The notes below the pieces were generated by a model, which worked only from the letters and a program-made list of their open reading frames with translations, was not told the DNA's origin and searched no databases. From NCBI GenBank assembly GCA_947036575.1, contig CAMQSH010000044.1, positions 1 to 12,683 of the forward strand: a DNA stretch of 12,683 bases. Direction: 5' to 3'. This stretch comes from an uncultured Brevinema sp. GTDB taxonomy: Bacteria > Spirochaetota > Brevinematia > Brevinematales > Brevinemataceae. Both the position numbers and the translations under genes were made by a program. Shown piece by piece: positions 1 to 7,458 of the stretch (its first letter is position 1; every line of letters starts with the position of its first letter).

Positions 1-243
1 TCTCAAGTGAAAGGTTGGATAAGGTGGTAAGTAATTTTTGTTTACATAATATCAATTATCGATAATCAAAGTAAGAATATTTTATCAAATATATCTTGAT
101 ACATTGTATTTTCTTAACTCACGGCCTTAAGGTATTTGTTAAAAACGGATTTGAAAATCTATATGTGCAATTATCTGAACTGCTCAAAAACTCTAAAGCT
201 CTTTAGATTATGTTACCTATTCAGGGATAAGAAGTGACTGTCT

Positions 244-527
244 TTATGGCAGCTTGTATTCCTGTGGGATAATCATGCGATAATAAGAGATCTATACAAG
301 GATTTTCACATAACAAAAAAAACAATTGCTAATACTCAGGTCTTGGTAACTCTGTGGAGATAATCAATACAATATCCCCTTATAAACTTCCCTAAAGACG
401 TTTCGTTTATATTCTTTCTCTTCTTTCTTCGTAAAAGGACTGTGCGATATCCTTGTCTTGACTTCCTACCGTAAACAAACTAGATAGCACCCTCTAGAGT
501 ATACATATATCTTATTATTTTTAAGAA
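244..527 (-). pseudogene. Fossil of an AraC-family (PocR-like) transcriptional regulator
   Basis: Read on the minus strand, fragments match the AraC helix-turn-helix region in the right order. FLKIIRYMYTLEGAI (527-483) resembles the first helix, usually ALKYI..Y...TLE.VA. SLGKF (398 down) and IDYLHRV (to 348), in the same frame, resemble the LSKLF...F.DYL.. stretch. QDLSISN followed by FFCYVKIL (345-298) resembles the DLSI..IA....YF..VFKK stretch. IPQEYKLP then a stop (270-244), in the same frame as QDLSIS, resembles the usual TP.EYRK end. Internal stops lie at 480-482, 345-347 and 292-294, and the frame shifts near 345. Weaker possible remains of a PocR sensory domain are GSVAVIIHV (about 811-785) and GGGVLQIIGD (694-665). 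Divergent placement beside a pdu operon is where pocR sits in Salmonella. The assignment is by eye, so a chance resemblance is possible. Confidence 0.5.
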
Positions 528-949
528 ATATTCTTGACCAAATCTGATATCATAACTTCATAATATCTCTCTTCTACATAATCTTGAGATGAGAGATACT
601 AGACTCGTCATATTGTGTTTTATCACTATAATTTAAGACCGTAAATTAACTTCAGTATATATTTATCACCTATTATTTGTAATACCCCTCCACCCAAAGA
701 GAAATTAGGATCTCACTCTTTTCTAGTTCTCTTTTATAGGATATGAATTACTAATAAAATAGGAATTCGTGATAGATAAGTACAGACATGAATAATAACA
801 GCAACAGATCCAGTCTAAGGATCATTATTCAATCTATCAGCTAGATGATGAGGACACTATATACGACTAAAAAAGGTGAAAAAATATTCTAAAATCATCA
901 GGACATATTTTATATCAGCTTTTAAGCTGGACTATTTTAATAATATAAG

Positions 950-975
950 AGCGGAGATCTGAGACCTCCGCTTTT
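950..975 (+). terminator. Terminator-like GC-rich hairpin in the divergent control region
   Basis: AGCGGAG (950-956) pairs with CTCCGCT (966-972), and TCT/AGA inside the loop can extend the inverted repeat. Four T residues follow on the plus strand. It is the most GC-rich spot in its surroundings. It could end a plus-strand transcript from the degraded region or be the surviving terminator of a lost gene. Because it lies between the fossil regulator and the pdu promoter, an operator role cannot be excluded. Confidence 0.6.
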
Positions 976-1169
976 GATATTTAAGATTAGGACTGTGAGT
1001 ATAAGGTATTTCTAATTTAATCTTAATGATATGAGATTATTTATCTTTGAAAATCGTAATTTTGATTAGTGTATTAGGAATTCATTTTGGTTTATGGAGA
1101 CTTCATTTCGTAGGTAAATATATATGGTGTGTGTGATAATAGATAATTCTAAATAATAAAAAAAGTCTG

Positions 1170-1197
1170 TTGCTAAAACATTCTACTATGTTATAAT
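1170..1197 (+). promoter_or_regulatory. Candidate sigma70-type promoter of the pdu operon
   Basis: TTGCTA (1170-1175) and a perfect TATAAT (1192-1197) are separated by 16 bases. Transcription would start near 1204, ahead of the decayed pduA and 264 bases ahead of pduB. It is the best -35/-10 pair I found between the 950-975 hairpin and pduB. AT-rich DNA gives many chance TATAAT matches, so this is a prediction. Confidence 0.5.
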
Positions 1198-1239
1198 AAA
1201 TAAATATAGTGATAATTTTGTTTTCTGATAAAAATAAAT

Positions 1240-1436
1240 ATGGGACTATATTGAGGGTCTTTTAATAGAATATATAAATAATCTAACTAAATTAAGAATA
1301 ATAAAAATTGGTGCAGGGCTTATTATTGTTATGATAAGAAAGGATATTGGAGTAATTAAAGTTACAACGAATACTGGTGTAGTTATAGCTTTCTGTTTAT
1401 GTTATTTTTCGTCCTCGTACAGGTAATGTGAAATAA
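1240..1436 (+). pseudogene. pduA: Decayed pduA-like hexameric microcompartment shell gene
   Basis: From 1250 one frame reads IEGLL, then after a short stretch KIGAGLIIVMIRKDIGV and IKVTTNTGVV. This matches the PduA/PduJ/EutM core IE..GL...IE then EKIGAGLVTVMVRGDVGAVKAATDAG. From about 1393 the frame one base on reads SVYVIFRPRTGNVK and a stop at 1434-1436, matching the family end (SVHVIPRPH...). Compared with a normal 90-residue BMC protein, about eight residues are missing between GL and KIGAGL and another block before the final strand, where the frame also shifts. An ATG at 1240 starts MGL in yet another frame and has no ribosome binding site. Position directly before pduB is the ancestral pduA position. 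It cannot encode a full shell subunit as it stands. Confidence 0.85.
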
Positions 1437-1456
1437 TGCTCCAAAGATGAAAGGAT

Positions 1457-1462
1457 AGGAGG
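1457..1462 (+). promoter_or_regulatory. Strong ribosome binding site of pduB
   Basis: A perfect AGGAGG lies five bases before the ATG at 1468. It is the best Shine-Dalgarno match in the operon and fixes the pduB start. Confidence 0.85.
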
Positions 1463-1467
1463 TTAGG

Positions 1468-2265
1468 ATGAGTCAAGAAATAATCAATAAAATTGTGAAA
1501 GAAGTCCAGCATAGACTCGAAGAACAGTCGGACTCAAATTGTCAAAATAATACAATAAAGGTAGGTAATAATATGTCAAAAGCTATTGAATTTGTTGGAA
1601 CAGCCATAGGGGATACTATAGGTCTAGTAATTGCGAATGTGGATCAAAGTATTTTAGAAAAGATGTCTTTAGATAAAAAGTATCGATCTATTGGAATTAT
1701 TGGTGGACGTACAGGGGCAGGACCTCATATTATGGCAGCTGATGAAGCTGTTAAAGCAACAAACACTGAGATTATTTCTATAGAATTACCAAGAGATACC
1801 AAAGGTGGAGCAGGACATGGTAGTCTTATTTTGTTTGGAGCTGATGATGTCTCTGATGCACATCGTGCTGTTGAAGTTGCTTTAGGAGACTTAAATCGTA
1901 CATTTGGTGATGTCTATGCAAACGAAGCAGGACATATTGAATTACAATATACAGCTCGTGCTAGCTATGCTATCAATAAAGCTTGGAACTGCCCGATGGG
2001 ACAGGCTTTTGGCGTTATAGTTGGAGGTCCAGCTGCTATTGGCGTAGTAATGGCAGATACAGCTGTTAAAGCTGCTAATGTTACTGTATTAAGTTATAGT
2101 TCTCCAGCACATGGTACTAGTTTTAGTAATGAAGTTATTTTAACAATATGTGGGGATTCTGGAGCAGTTAAACAAGCTGTTATGGCAGCCCGTGAGGTAG
2201 GATGTAACTTATTAGCAACTTTAGGTAGTACTCCAGTAAGTTCAACTACCCCTTATATTATTTAA
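1468..2265 (+). CDS. pduB: PduB, trimeric tandem-BMC shell protein of the propanediol microcompartment
   Basis: This 265-residue protein is the pseudohexameric (BMC-T) facet protein of the Pdu microcompartment. Residues 1-35 are an N-terminal extension starting with an amphipathic helix (MSQEIINKIVKEV). Two permuted BMC domains follow, at about 37-150 and 155-265. Family hallmarks are FVGTAIGDTIGLVIANVD, RYRSIGI.G.RTGAGPHIMAADEAVK (here KYRSIG), ELPRDTKGGAGHGSL, TFGDVYANEAGHIE and SSPAHGTSFSNE. Length matches the Salmonella protein (about 270). An internal ATG at codon 36 would give the short form PduB' (listed separately). The N-terminal extension is known in Salmonella to link shell to enzyme core. 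This is the only intact shell gene in the window, so the hexamers that tile with it must come from elsewhere, or the shell is incomplete. Confidence 0.96.
   Translation: MSQEIINKIVKEVQHRLEEQSDSNCQNNTIKVGNNMSKAIEFVGTAIGDTIGLVIANVDQSILEKMSLDKKYRSIGIIGGRTGAGPHIMAADEAVKATNTEIISIELPRDTKGGAGHGSLILFGADDVSDAHRAVEVALGDLNRTFGDVYANEAGHIELQYTARASYAINKAWNCPMGQAFGVIVGGPAAIGVVMADTAVKAANVTVLSYSSPAHGTSFSNEVILTICGDSGAVKQAVMAAREVGCNLLATLGSTPVSSTTPYII
1557..1575 (+). promoter_or_regulatory. Internal translation start for the short form PduB'
   Basis: Inside pduB, AAAGGTAGG (1557-1565) lies seven bases before an in-frame ATG at 1573, codon 36. The methionine sits just ahead of the first BMC domain, as in Salmonella, where PduB and PduB' are both made from one gene. 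The short form would lack the amphipathic helix. Dual initiation is inferred from the site and from the known family case. Confidence 0.65.
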
Positions 2266-2280
2266 AGATAGGAGATGAGC

Positions 2281-3942
2281 ATGAAATCAAAACGATTTGA
2301 AGTATTAAAAAATCGTCCTGTTAATCAAGATGGATTTGTTCAAGAGTGGGCAGAAGTTGGTCTTGTTGCAATGAATGGATCTAATGACCCTGTTCCTAGT
2401 ATTAAAATTTCTAATGGTGAGGTTATAGAATTAGATGGCAAAAGCAAAGACAATTTTGATTCTATTGATACTTTTATAGCAAGATATGGTATTAATCTTA
2501 AAAACGCAGAAAAAGTGATGTCTATGTCTTCTCAAGACTTAGCTAAAATGCTTTGTGATCCTAACGTACTTCGTAGTGAAATTATACCTCTTACGACAGC
2601 TATGACTCCAGCTAAAATTGTTGAAGTTATGGGACATATGAATGTAGTCGAAATGATGATGTCTTTACAAAAAATGCGGGCTCGAAAAACCCCATCTAAT
2701 CAATGTCATGTTACAAATATTAAAGATAACCCTGTTCAGATTGCTGCTGATGCTGCTGAAGCTGCATTGAGAGGATTTGATGAACAAGAAACTACTGTTG
2801 GTGTTGTTCGTTATGCTCCTTTTAATGCTTTAGGATTATTAGTAGGTGCCCAAACGGGTCGTCCTGGTATTTTAACACAGTGTGCTTTAGAAGAAGCTAC
2901 AGAATTACTTTTGGGAATGAGAGGATTTACTTGTTATGCTGAAACTATTTCTGTTTATGGAACAGAAGATGTGTTTACAGATGGTGATGATACTCCTTGG
3001 TCTAAAGCTTTTTTAGCATCAGCTTATGCTTCTCGTGGATTAAAAATGAGATTTACTTCTGGTACTGGTTCTGAGGTACAAATGGGGTATGCTGAAGGTA
3101 AATCTATGCTTTATTTAGAAGCTCGTTGTATCTTTATTACTAAAGGTGCAGGTTCTCAAGGACTACAAAATGGATCTATCAGTTGTATTGGTGTTCCTGG
3201 AGGAGTACCTTCTGGAATTCGTGCTGTTTTAGCAGAAAATCTCATTACAACTTGTTTAGATTTAGAAGTGGCTTCTGGAAACGATCAAACTTTCTCACAT
3301 TCTGATATTAGAAGAACAGCTAGAACCCTTATGCAAATGCTTCCGGGAACAGATTTTATATTTTCTGGATATAGTGCTACCCCTAACTACGACAATATGT
3401 TTGCTGGATCTAACTTTGATGCTGAAGATTTTGATGATTATAATGTGCTTCAAAGAGATCTTAGAGTTGATGGTGGATTACGCCCTGTCTTAGAAGAAGA
3501 AGTAGTTGCTGTACGTAATAAAGCCGCTCGTGCTTTACAAGTAGTATTTAAAAATCTTGGTCTTCCTGAAATCAAAGATGAAGAAGTTACAGCAGCTACT
3601 TATGCTCATGGTAGTAAAGATATGCCAGATCGTAATGTTGTTGAAGACCTTAAAGCTGCCCAAGATATGATTACAAATGGTACTACTGGGATTGACATAG
3701 TCAAAGCGTTACATCAAGGTGGATTTGAAGATGTAGCTGATGCTGTATTTAATATGCTCAAACAAAGAGTATCTGGAGACTATTTACATACCTCAGCTAT
3801 TATTGACCGAAATTTTCATGTGATTAGTGCTGTTAATGATGTCAATGATTATAATGGACCAGGGACTGGTTATCAAATGAGTAGAGAACGTTGGGAAGAA
3901 ATTAAAAATATTCCTAATGCTATTCGCCCTGATTCAATTTAA
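2281..3942 (+). CDS. pduC: PduC, large (alpha) subunit of B12-dependent diol dehydratase
   Basis: The catalytic subunit of adenosylcobalamin-dependent propanediol dehydratase turns 1,2-propanediol into propionaldehyde, and glycerol into 3-hydroxypropionaldehyde. I place the start at ATG 2281, giving 553 residues, rather than two codons earlier at 2275. The AGGAG at 2270-2274 directly abuts the earlier ATG but is a good six bases from 2281. With this start the active-site residues fall on the classical Klebsiella numbers: Gln141, His143, Glu170, Gln296, Asp335 and Ser362. Landmarks include TTAMTPAKIVEV, DNPVQIAADAAEAALRGFDE, YGTEDVFTDGDDTPWSK and the C-terminal ERWEEIKNIP. It follows pduB by 15 bases and needs PduD and PduE to form the (alpha-beta-gamma)2 holoenzyme. 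No oddity is seen. Confidence 0.97.
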   Translation: MKSKRFEVLKNRPVNQDGFVQEWAEVGLVAMNGSNDPVPSIKISNGEVIELDGKSKDNFDSIDTFIARYGINLKNAEKVMSMSSQDLAKMLCDPNVLRSEIIPLTTAMTPAKIVEVMGHMNVVEMMMSLQKMRARKTPSNQCHVTNIKDNPVQIAADAAEAALRGFDEQETTVGVVRYAPFNALGLLVGAQTGRPGILTQCALEEATELLLGMRGFTCYAETISVYGTEDVFTDGDDTPWSKAFLASAYASRGLKMRFTSGTGSEVQMGYAEGKSMLYLEARCIFITKGAGSQGLQNGSISCIGVPGGVPSGIRAVLAENLITTCLDLEVASGNDQTFSHSDIRRTARTLMQMLPGTDFIFSGYSATPNYDNMFAGSNFDAEDFDDYNVLQRDLRVDGGLRPVLEEEVVAVRNKAARALQVVFKNLGLPEIKDEEVTAATYAHGSKDMPDRNVVEDLKAAQDMITNGTTGIDIVKALHQGGFEDVADAVFNMLKQRVSGDYLHTSAIIDRNFHVISAVNDVNDYNGPGTGYQMSRERWEEIKNIPNAIRPDSI

Positions 3943-3953
3943 GGAGTATTTTT

Positions 3954-4610
3954 ATGAACATGAATATCGATGAAAAAACTCTTCAATTTATTGTTGAAGA
4001 AGTTGTTCGTTCTATGGGCAATCCCTCTAGTAACACCCCATCACCTAGTAACACATCCGTACCAGCTAGTATTTCCTTTCAAGAAAAAGGTCACGCTCAA
4101 CAAGGAATAGCTCGTGACGAAGTAATTATTGGGATTTCCCCAGCTTTTGGAATTCACCAAACGCAAACGATTGTTAAAATTCCTCATACTCAAGTACTAA
4201 GAGAAGTTATTGCAGGTATTGAAGAAGAGGGCGTAAAAGCTCGTATTGTTCGTTTTATACATACTTCTGATGTTGCCTTTATTTCTTATGCAGCAGCAAA
4301 ATTATGTGGATCTGGAATTGGGATAGGAATACAGTCCAAAGGTACTGTAAATATTCACCAAAAAGACCTTCCTCCTCTCAGTAATTTAGAGCTATTTTCT
4401 CAAGCACCTCTTATAGATCTTGCTACATTTAGAGCTATAGGCAAAAATGCAGCTAAATATGCTAAAGGAGAATCTCCTACCCCTGTTCCTGTAAAAAATG
4501 ACCAAATGGCACGTCCAAAATATCAAGCCGTAGCAGCTTTATTACATATTAAAGAAACAGAGCATGTAGTAAAAGACGCAAAACCAGTAGAACTTAGTTT
4601 TAACGGTTAA
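3954..4610 (+). CDS. pduD: PduD, medium (beta) subunit of B12-dependent diol dehydratase
   Basis: This is the 218-residue beta subunit, which helps bind the cobalamin lower face in the diol dehydratase complex. Residues 1-20 form an amphipathic helix (NIDEKTLQFIVEEVVRSMG) that matches the known encapsulation peptide of PduD. A Ser/Thr/Pro/Asn-rich linker follows (about 22-40), then the folded domain with DEVIIGISPAFG, GIEEEGVKARIVRF and SGIGIGIQSKG. The N-terminal extension separates microcompartment diol dehydratases from free glycerol dehydratases, whose beta subunit is shorter. AAGGAG ends seven bases or so before the ATG at 3954, which supports the start, and the gene follows pduC by 11 bases. 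Confidence 0.95.
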   Translation: MNMNIDEKTLQFIVEEVVRSMGNPSSNTPSPSNTSVPASISFQEKGHAQQGIARDEVIIGISPAFGIHQTQTIVKIPHTQVLREVIAGIEEEGVKARIVRFIHTSDVAFISYAAAKLCGSGIGIGIQSKGTVNIHQKDLPPLSNLELFSQAPLIDLATFRAIGKNAAKYAKGESPTPVPVKNDQMARPKYQAVAALLHIKETEHVVKDAKPVELSFNG

Positions 4611-4623
4611 TAGGAGTTAAAAA

Positions 4624-5142
4624 ATGAATGAACAAGTTTTGGAACAAGTAATCAAGGAAGTTCTTAAAAATATCTCAACCCCTTCTAATGGTGGTTCAAA
4701 CTCAAGTACTTCTACTTCATTTTATAAAGGATCTGATCTTACTAGTAAAGATTATCCCATAGGGGAAAAAAGACCTGAACTTATTAAAACTCCTAGTGGT
4801 AAACAATTAAATACTATTGTATTAGATGATCTTCTCAAAGGAAATGTGAAATCGGACGATTTTCGTATTACTGCTGAAACCTTAGAAATGCAAGCTAGTG
4901 TTGCTGATTCTGTAGGAAGAACACCTTTTGCTCATAATCTAAGAAGAGCTGGAGAATTAACAAGAGTTCCAGATGAAAAAATCTTAGAAATGTATAACGC
5001 ATTGCGCCCTGGTAGATCCACCAAGCAAGAACTTCTTACTATTGGAGATGAACTAGATCGTCAATATTCAGCACCTATTACCGCTACTTTTGTGCGAGAG
5101 GCTGCTGATGTATACGAAAAACGTAATTATCTCAAAAAGTAA
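4624..5142 (+). CDS. pduE: PduE, small (gamma) subunit of B12-dependent diol dehydratase
   Basis: The 172-residue gamma subunit completes the diol dehydratase; family length is about 173. It begins with another amphipathic helix (MNEQVLEQVIKEVLKNI) and a Ser/Thr/Asn-rich linker to about residue 35. The conserved body follows: DYPIGEKRPELIKTPSGK, RITAETLEMQASVAD, GR..FA.NLRRAGEL..VPDE, EMYNALRPGRST and the helical C-terminus FVREAADVYEKR. TAGGAG lies eight bases before the ATG at 4624. It follows pduD by 13 bases, in the invariant order C-D-E. Both PduD and PduE carry such N-termini in Salmonella, where the PduD one is the dominant targeting signal. Confidence 0.95.
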   Translation: MNEQVLEQVIKEVLKNISTPSNGGSNSSTSTSFYKGSDLTSKDYPIGEKRPELIKTPSGKQLNTIVLDDLLKGNVKSDDFRITAETLEMQASVADSVGRTPFAHNLRRAGELTRVPDEKILEMYNALRPGRSTKQELLTIGDELDRQYSAPITATFVREAADVYEKRNYLKK

Positions 5143-5151
5143 AGACTAGAG

Positions 5152-6978
5152 ATGAAATATATTACGGGAATAGATATTGGAAACTCCACTACAGAAGTTG
5201 CACTTGCTAAAATAAACTCAAACAATCAAATAGAATTTATTTCTAGTGATTGGGTATTTACAACAGGCATTAAAGGTACTTCTGAAAATAAACATGGTAT
5301 TTTTGGGGCATTAAAAAAAGCTCTAACTAAAGCGAATTTAGATTATAAGGATCTAAATTTGATTCGTATCAATGAGGCTGCACCTGTTATTGGTGATGTT
5401 GCTATGGAAACCATATCAGAAACAATTATTACAGAATCAACGATGATAGGACATAATCCTAAAACGCCTGGTGGTGTTGGTTTAGGTATAGGTAATACAG
5501 TATTATTCCAAGATTTATTTCAATATAGTCTTTCAAAAGATTTTATTATTGTTATCTCAAAAGAATACGGCTTTGAAGATATTGCAGAACAAATTAATAA
5601 AGCATCAGATAAAGGTATAGTAATTAATGGGATTATTTTACAAAGTGATGAAGGCGTTTTAGTTCATAATAGATTAAAGCGTCCCATCCCTATTGTAGAT
5701 GAAGTAATGCTGATTGATAAAATACCCTTAGATATGCTTTGTACTGTTGAAGTTGCTCCTCAAGGTTCTGTTATAGAGACCTTATCAAATCCTTATGGAA
5801 TTGCGACAGTATTTTCTTTAAGTGCAGAGGAAACAGTAAATATTGTTCCTATAGCAAAGGCTCTCATTGGCAATAGATCTGCGGTAGTGATAAAAACTCC
5901 AGCAGGAGATGTTAAAGAGAGAAAAATCCCAGCGGGGACTTTATACATAATAGACACAAAAAAAAACTATGAAGTAGGTATCAACGCTGGAGCAGAAGCT
6001 ATAATGGAAACTATCTGTAAGGCAAAAAACATACAAGATATCAAAGGAGAGGCTGGTACCAATATTGGAGGTATGATAGAAAAAGTTAGACATACCATGG
6101 CAAATCTCATTAATAAAAATCAGCAAGATATCCAAATAACAGATCTTCTTGCTGTAGACACTTTTGTTCCTATTAATGTTAAAGGTGGTTTAGCCAATGA
6201 ATTTTCTATGGAAAATGCTGTTGGTATAGCGGCAATGGTTAAATCAGATCGTTTGCAAATGCAACTGATTGCTGATGAACTCACCAAAGAGCTAAATATC
6301 CCCGTTGAAATTGGGGGCGTAGAAGCAGAAGCTGCTATTTTAGGAGCTCTTACGACACCAGGAGTAGACAAACCTGTGGCAATTGTTGATATGGGAGCTG
6401 GTTCTACAGATGCTTCTATCATTAATAAAGCAGGAGAAATTACCGCTATTCATTTAGCTGGCGCTGGTAATATGGTATCTTTATTAATTAATTCTGAGCT
6501 AGGGCTTAACGATATGGATTTAGCAGAAGATATTAAAAAACATTCTTTAGCTAGAGTTGAGAGTGTTTATCATATTAGATTTGAAGATGGTTCTGTTAAA
6601 TTTTTTAACAAACCCTTAGATCCTAAAATATTTGCTAGAATTATTATTGTTCGTGATGAAGAGGACTTCGTTCCTATCTACACAGAACATTCTATGGAAA
6701 AAATTCGTATGGTGAGGCGTTCTGCTAAAGAAAGAGTTTTTGTAACTAATGCTATTAGAGCGTTAGAAATGGTTAGTCCAACGGGTAATATCAGAGATAT
6801 ACCTTTTATTGTATTGGTTGGTGGTTCCTCATTAGATAAAGAGATACCCCAAATGGTTACTGATAGTTTATCTCAATTTTCTATTGTTGCAGGTAGAGGT
6901 AATATTAGAGGGACTGAAGGCCCTCGCAATGCAGTAGCTACAGGCTTAATTTTGGATTATGTAAGAGGGGTTAAATAG
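5152..6978 (+). CDS. pduG: PduG, large subunit of diol dehydratase-reactivating factor
   Basis: This 608-residue ATPase, together with PduH, removes damaged cobalamin from inactivated diol dehydratase so that fresh coenzyme can bind. It has an actin/Hsp70-like fold: the first phosphate loop is GIDIGNSTTEVA (residues 5-16) and the second is DMGAGSTDAS (413-422). Other hallmarks are INEAAPVIGDVAMETI, ESTMIGHNPKTPGG, SNPYGIATVF, KSDRLQM and the C-terminal VLVGGSSLD and GRGNIRGTEGPRNAVATGL. Length matches Salmonella PduG (about 610). The ribosome binding site is weak (AGACTAGAG right before the ATG), so coupling with pduE, nine bases upstream, is likely. Its TAG stop shares one base with the GTG start of pduH. 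Confidence 0.97.
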   Translation: MKYITGIDIGNSTTEVALAKINSNNQIEFISSDWVFTTGIKGTSENKHGIFGALKKALTKANLDYKDLNLIRINEAAPVIGDVAMETISETIITESTMIGHNPKTPGGVGLGIGNTVLFQDLFQYSLSKDFIIVISKEYGFEDIAEQINKASDKGIVINGIILQSDEGVLVHNRLKRPIPIVDEVMLIDKIPLDMLCTVEVAPQGSVIETLSNPYGIATVFSLSAEETVNIVPIAKALIGNRSAVVIKTPAGDVKERKIPAGTLYIIDTKKNYEVGINAGAEAIMETICKAKNIQDIKGEAGTNIGGMIEKVRHTMANLINKNQQDIQITDLLAVDTFVPINVKGGLANEFSMENAVGIAAMVKSDRLQMQLIADELTKELNIPVEIGGVEAEAAILGALTTPGVDKPVAIVDMGAGSTDASIINKAGEITAIHLAGAGNMVSLLINSELGLNDMDLAEDIKKHSLARVESVYHIRFEDGSVKFFNKPLDPKIFARIIIVRDEEDFVPIYTEHSMEKIRMVRRSAKERVFVTNAIRALEMVSPTGNIRDIPFIVLVGGSSLDKEIPQMVTDSLSQFSIVAGRGNIRGTEGPRNAVATGLILDYVRGVK

Positions 6979-7340
6979 TGATTTTAGGTGAAAAAATTCC
7001 GACAATCCTTATTCATATTACTTCTCAGTGTCCAGAATTTATATGCCAAGAAATTATGTGGGGTATAGAAGAAGAAGGTATCCCTTATGAATTAGAAAGA
7101 TTAGAGTTTAACAATAATACCTTGATAACAGAGGCTCACAACAGTGCATCTCTTTCCTTATTAGATGTAGGAATTACGTGCGATGGGCAATATGTAGTAG
7201 TACATTATTCTAAATTACCTATTGATAATCCCATGTTTTTCCAAAAAATAAATAATAAAAAACAACTACGAATTATAGGTAAAAATGTAGCCTGCTTTGT
7301 GAAAGGTGTGCCATTTACATTTAATGAAATAGAAAATTAA
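6978..7340 (+). CDS. pduH: PduH, small subunit of diol dehydratase-reactivating factor
   Basis: This 120-residue partner of PduG resembles the diol dehydratase beta subunit and displaces it during reactivation. It is recognised by QEIMWGIEEEGIPYELE near the N-terminus (about residues 25-41), by LDVGITCDGQYVVVHYSKLP in the middle and by the C-terminal RIIGKNVACFVKGVPF. The start is GTG at 6978, whose first base is the last base of the pduG stop (TAGTG), with AGAGGGG eight bases or so upstream inside pduG. This implies tight translational coupling and equal amounts of the two subunits, as expected for the (alpha-beta)2 complex. Confidence 0.93.
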   Translation: MILGEKIPTILIHITSQCPEFICQEIMWGIEEEGIPYELERLEFNNNTLITEAHNSASLSLLDVGITCDGQYVVVHYSKLPIDNPMFFQKINNKKQLRIIGKNVACFVKGVPFTFNEIEN

Positions 7341-7458
7341 TAGTTTAGACTACTAAAGCCAAGTAGCTTACCAAAGATTGTTTAAAAAACTTTAATCACA
7401 AGACCAAATAAAGAATTAAATGTTTTTATCCCATTAAATAAATCGTAAAGGATTAATT
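7341..7458 (+). other. 118-base gap inside the operon, possible deletion scar
   Basis: Every other junction in the operon is under 20 bases. In the Salmonella order, pduJ, K, L, M and N lie between pduH and pduO, so a past deletion is plausible. I could read no shell-protein remnant here. A small hairpin (CTACT/AGTAG near 7350-7367) has no T-run, so no terminator is supported. Confidence 0.4.

Larger units (their letters stand above)
1..1239. other. Gene-poor, degraded region upstream of the pdu operon
   Basis: No open frame in this stretch has a start codon, a ribosome binding site and a believable length. Base composition is less extreme than in a normal AT-rich spacer, and short coding-like runs occur on both strands, which suggests old genes broken by stops and indels. 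The clearest fossil is AraC-like on the minus strand (listed separately). Other small elements are a tight hairpin at 916-929 (CAGCT/AGCTG), a 9-bp inverted repeat at 981-989 and 1018-1026, and a 29-codon hydrophobic frame from a TTG at 1047 to a stop at 1134-1136. I found no tRNA, rRNA, CRISPR array or recognisable cobalamin riboswitch core. Confidence 0.7.

Noticed and set aside
78..206. TetR-like remnant (plus strand frame reading LKVFVKNGFENL...SELLKNSKAL)
   Set aside because: The start resembles a TetR helix-turn-helix, but spacing is off by two residues and nothing before or after matches. It is too weak to call.
1047..1136. 29-codon hydrophobic frame from a TTG start
   Set aside because: No ribosome binding site and no recognisable homology; frames this long occur by chance in AT-rich DNA.
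1..1467. Cobalamin riboswitch ahead of a B12-dependent operon
   Set aside because: I looked for the conserved core and the GCCACTG-type element and found none. Regulation by such a riboswitch is not supported.
3954..4610. Glycerol dehydratase (dhaC/gldB) instead of pduD
   Set aside because: The beta subunit has the long N-terminal targeting helix and linker typical of microcompartment diol dehydratase, and pduB and pduP flank the set.
6120..6422. 100-codon minus-strand frame inside pduG (also 5941-6135)
   Set aside because: Antisense shadows of a strongly conserved gene, without ribosome binding sites.
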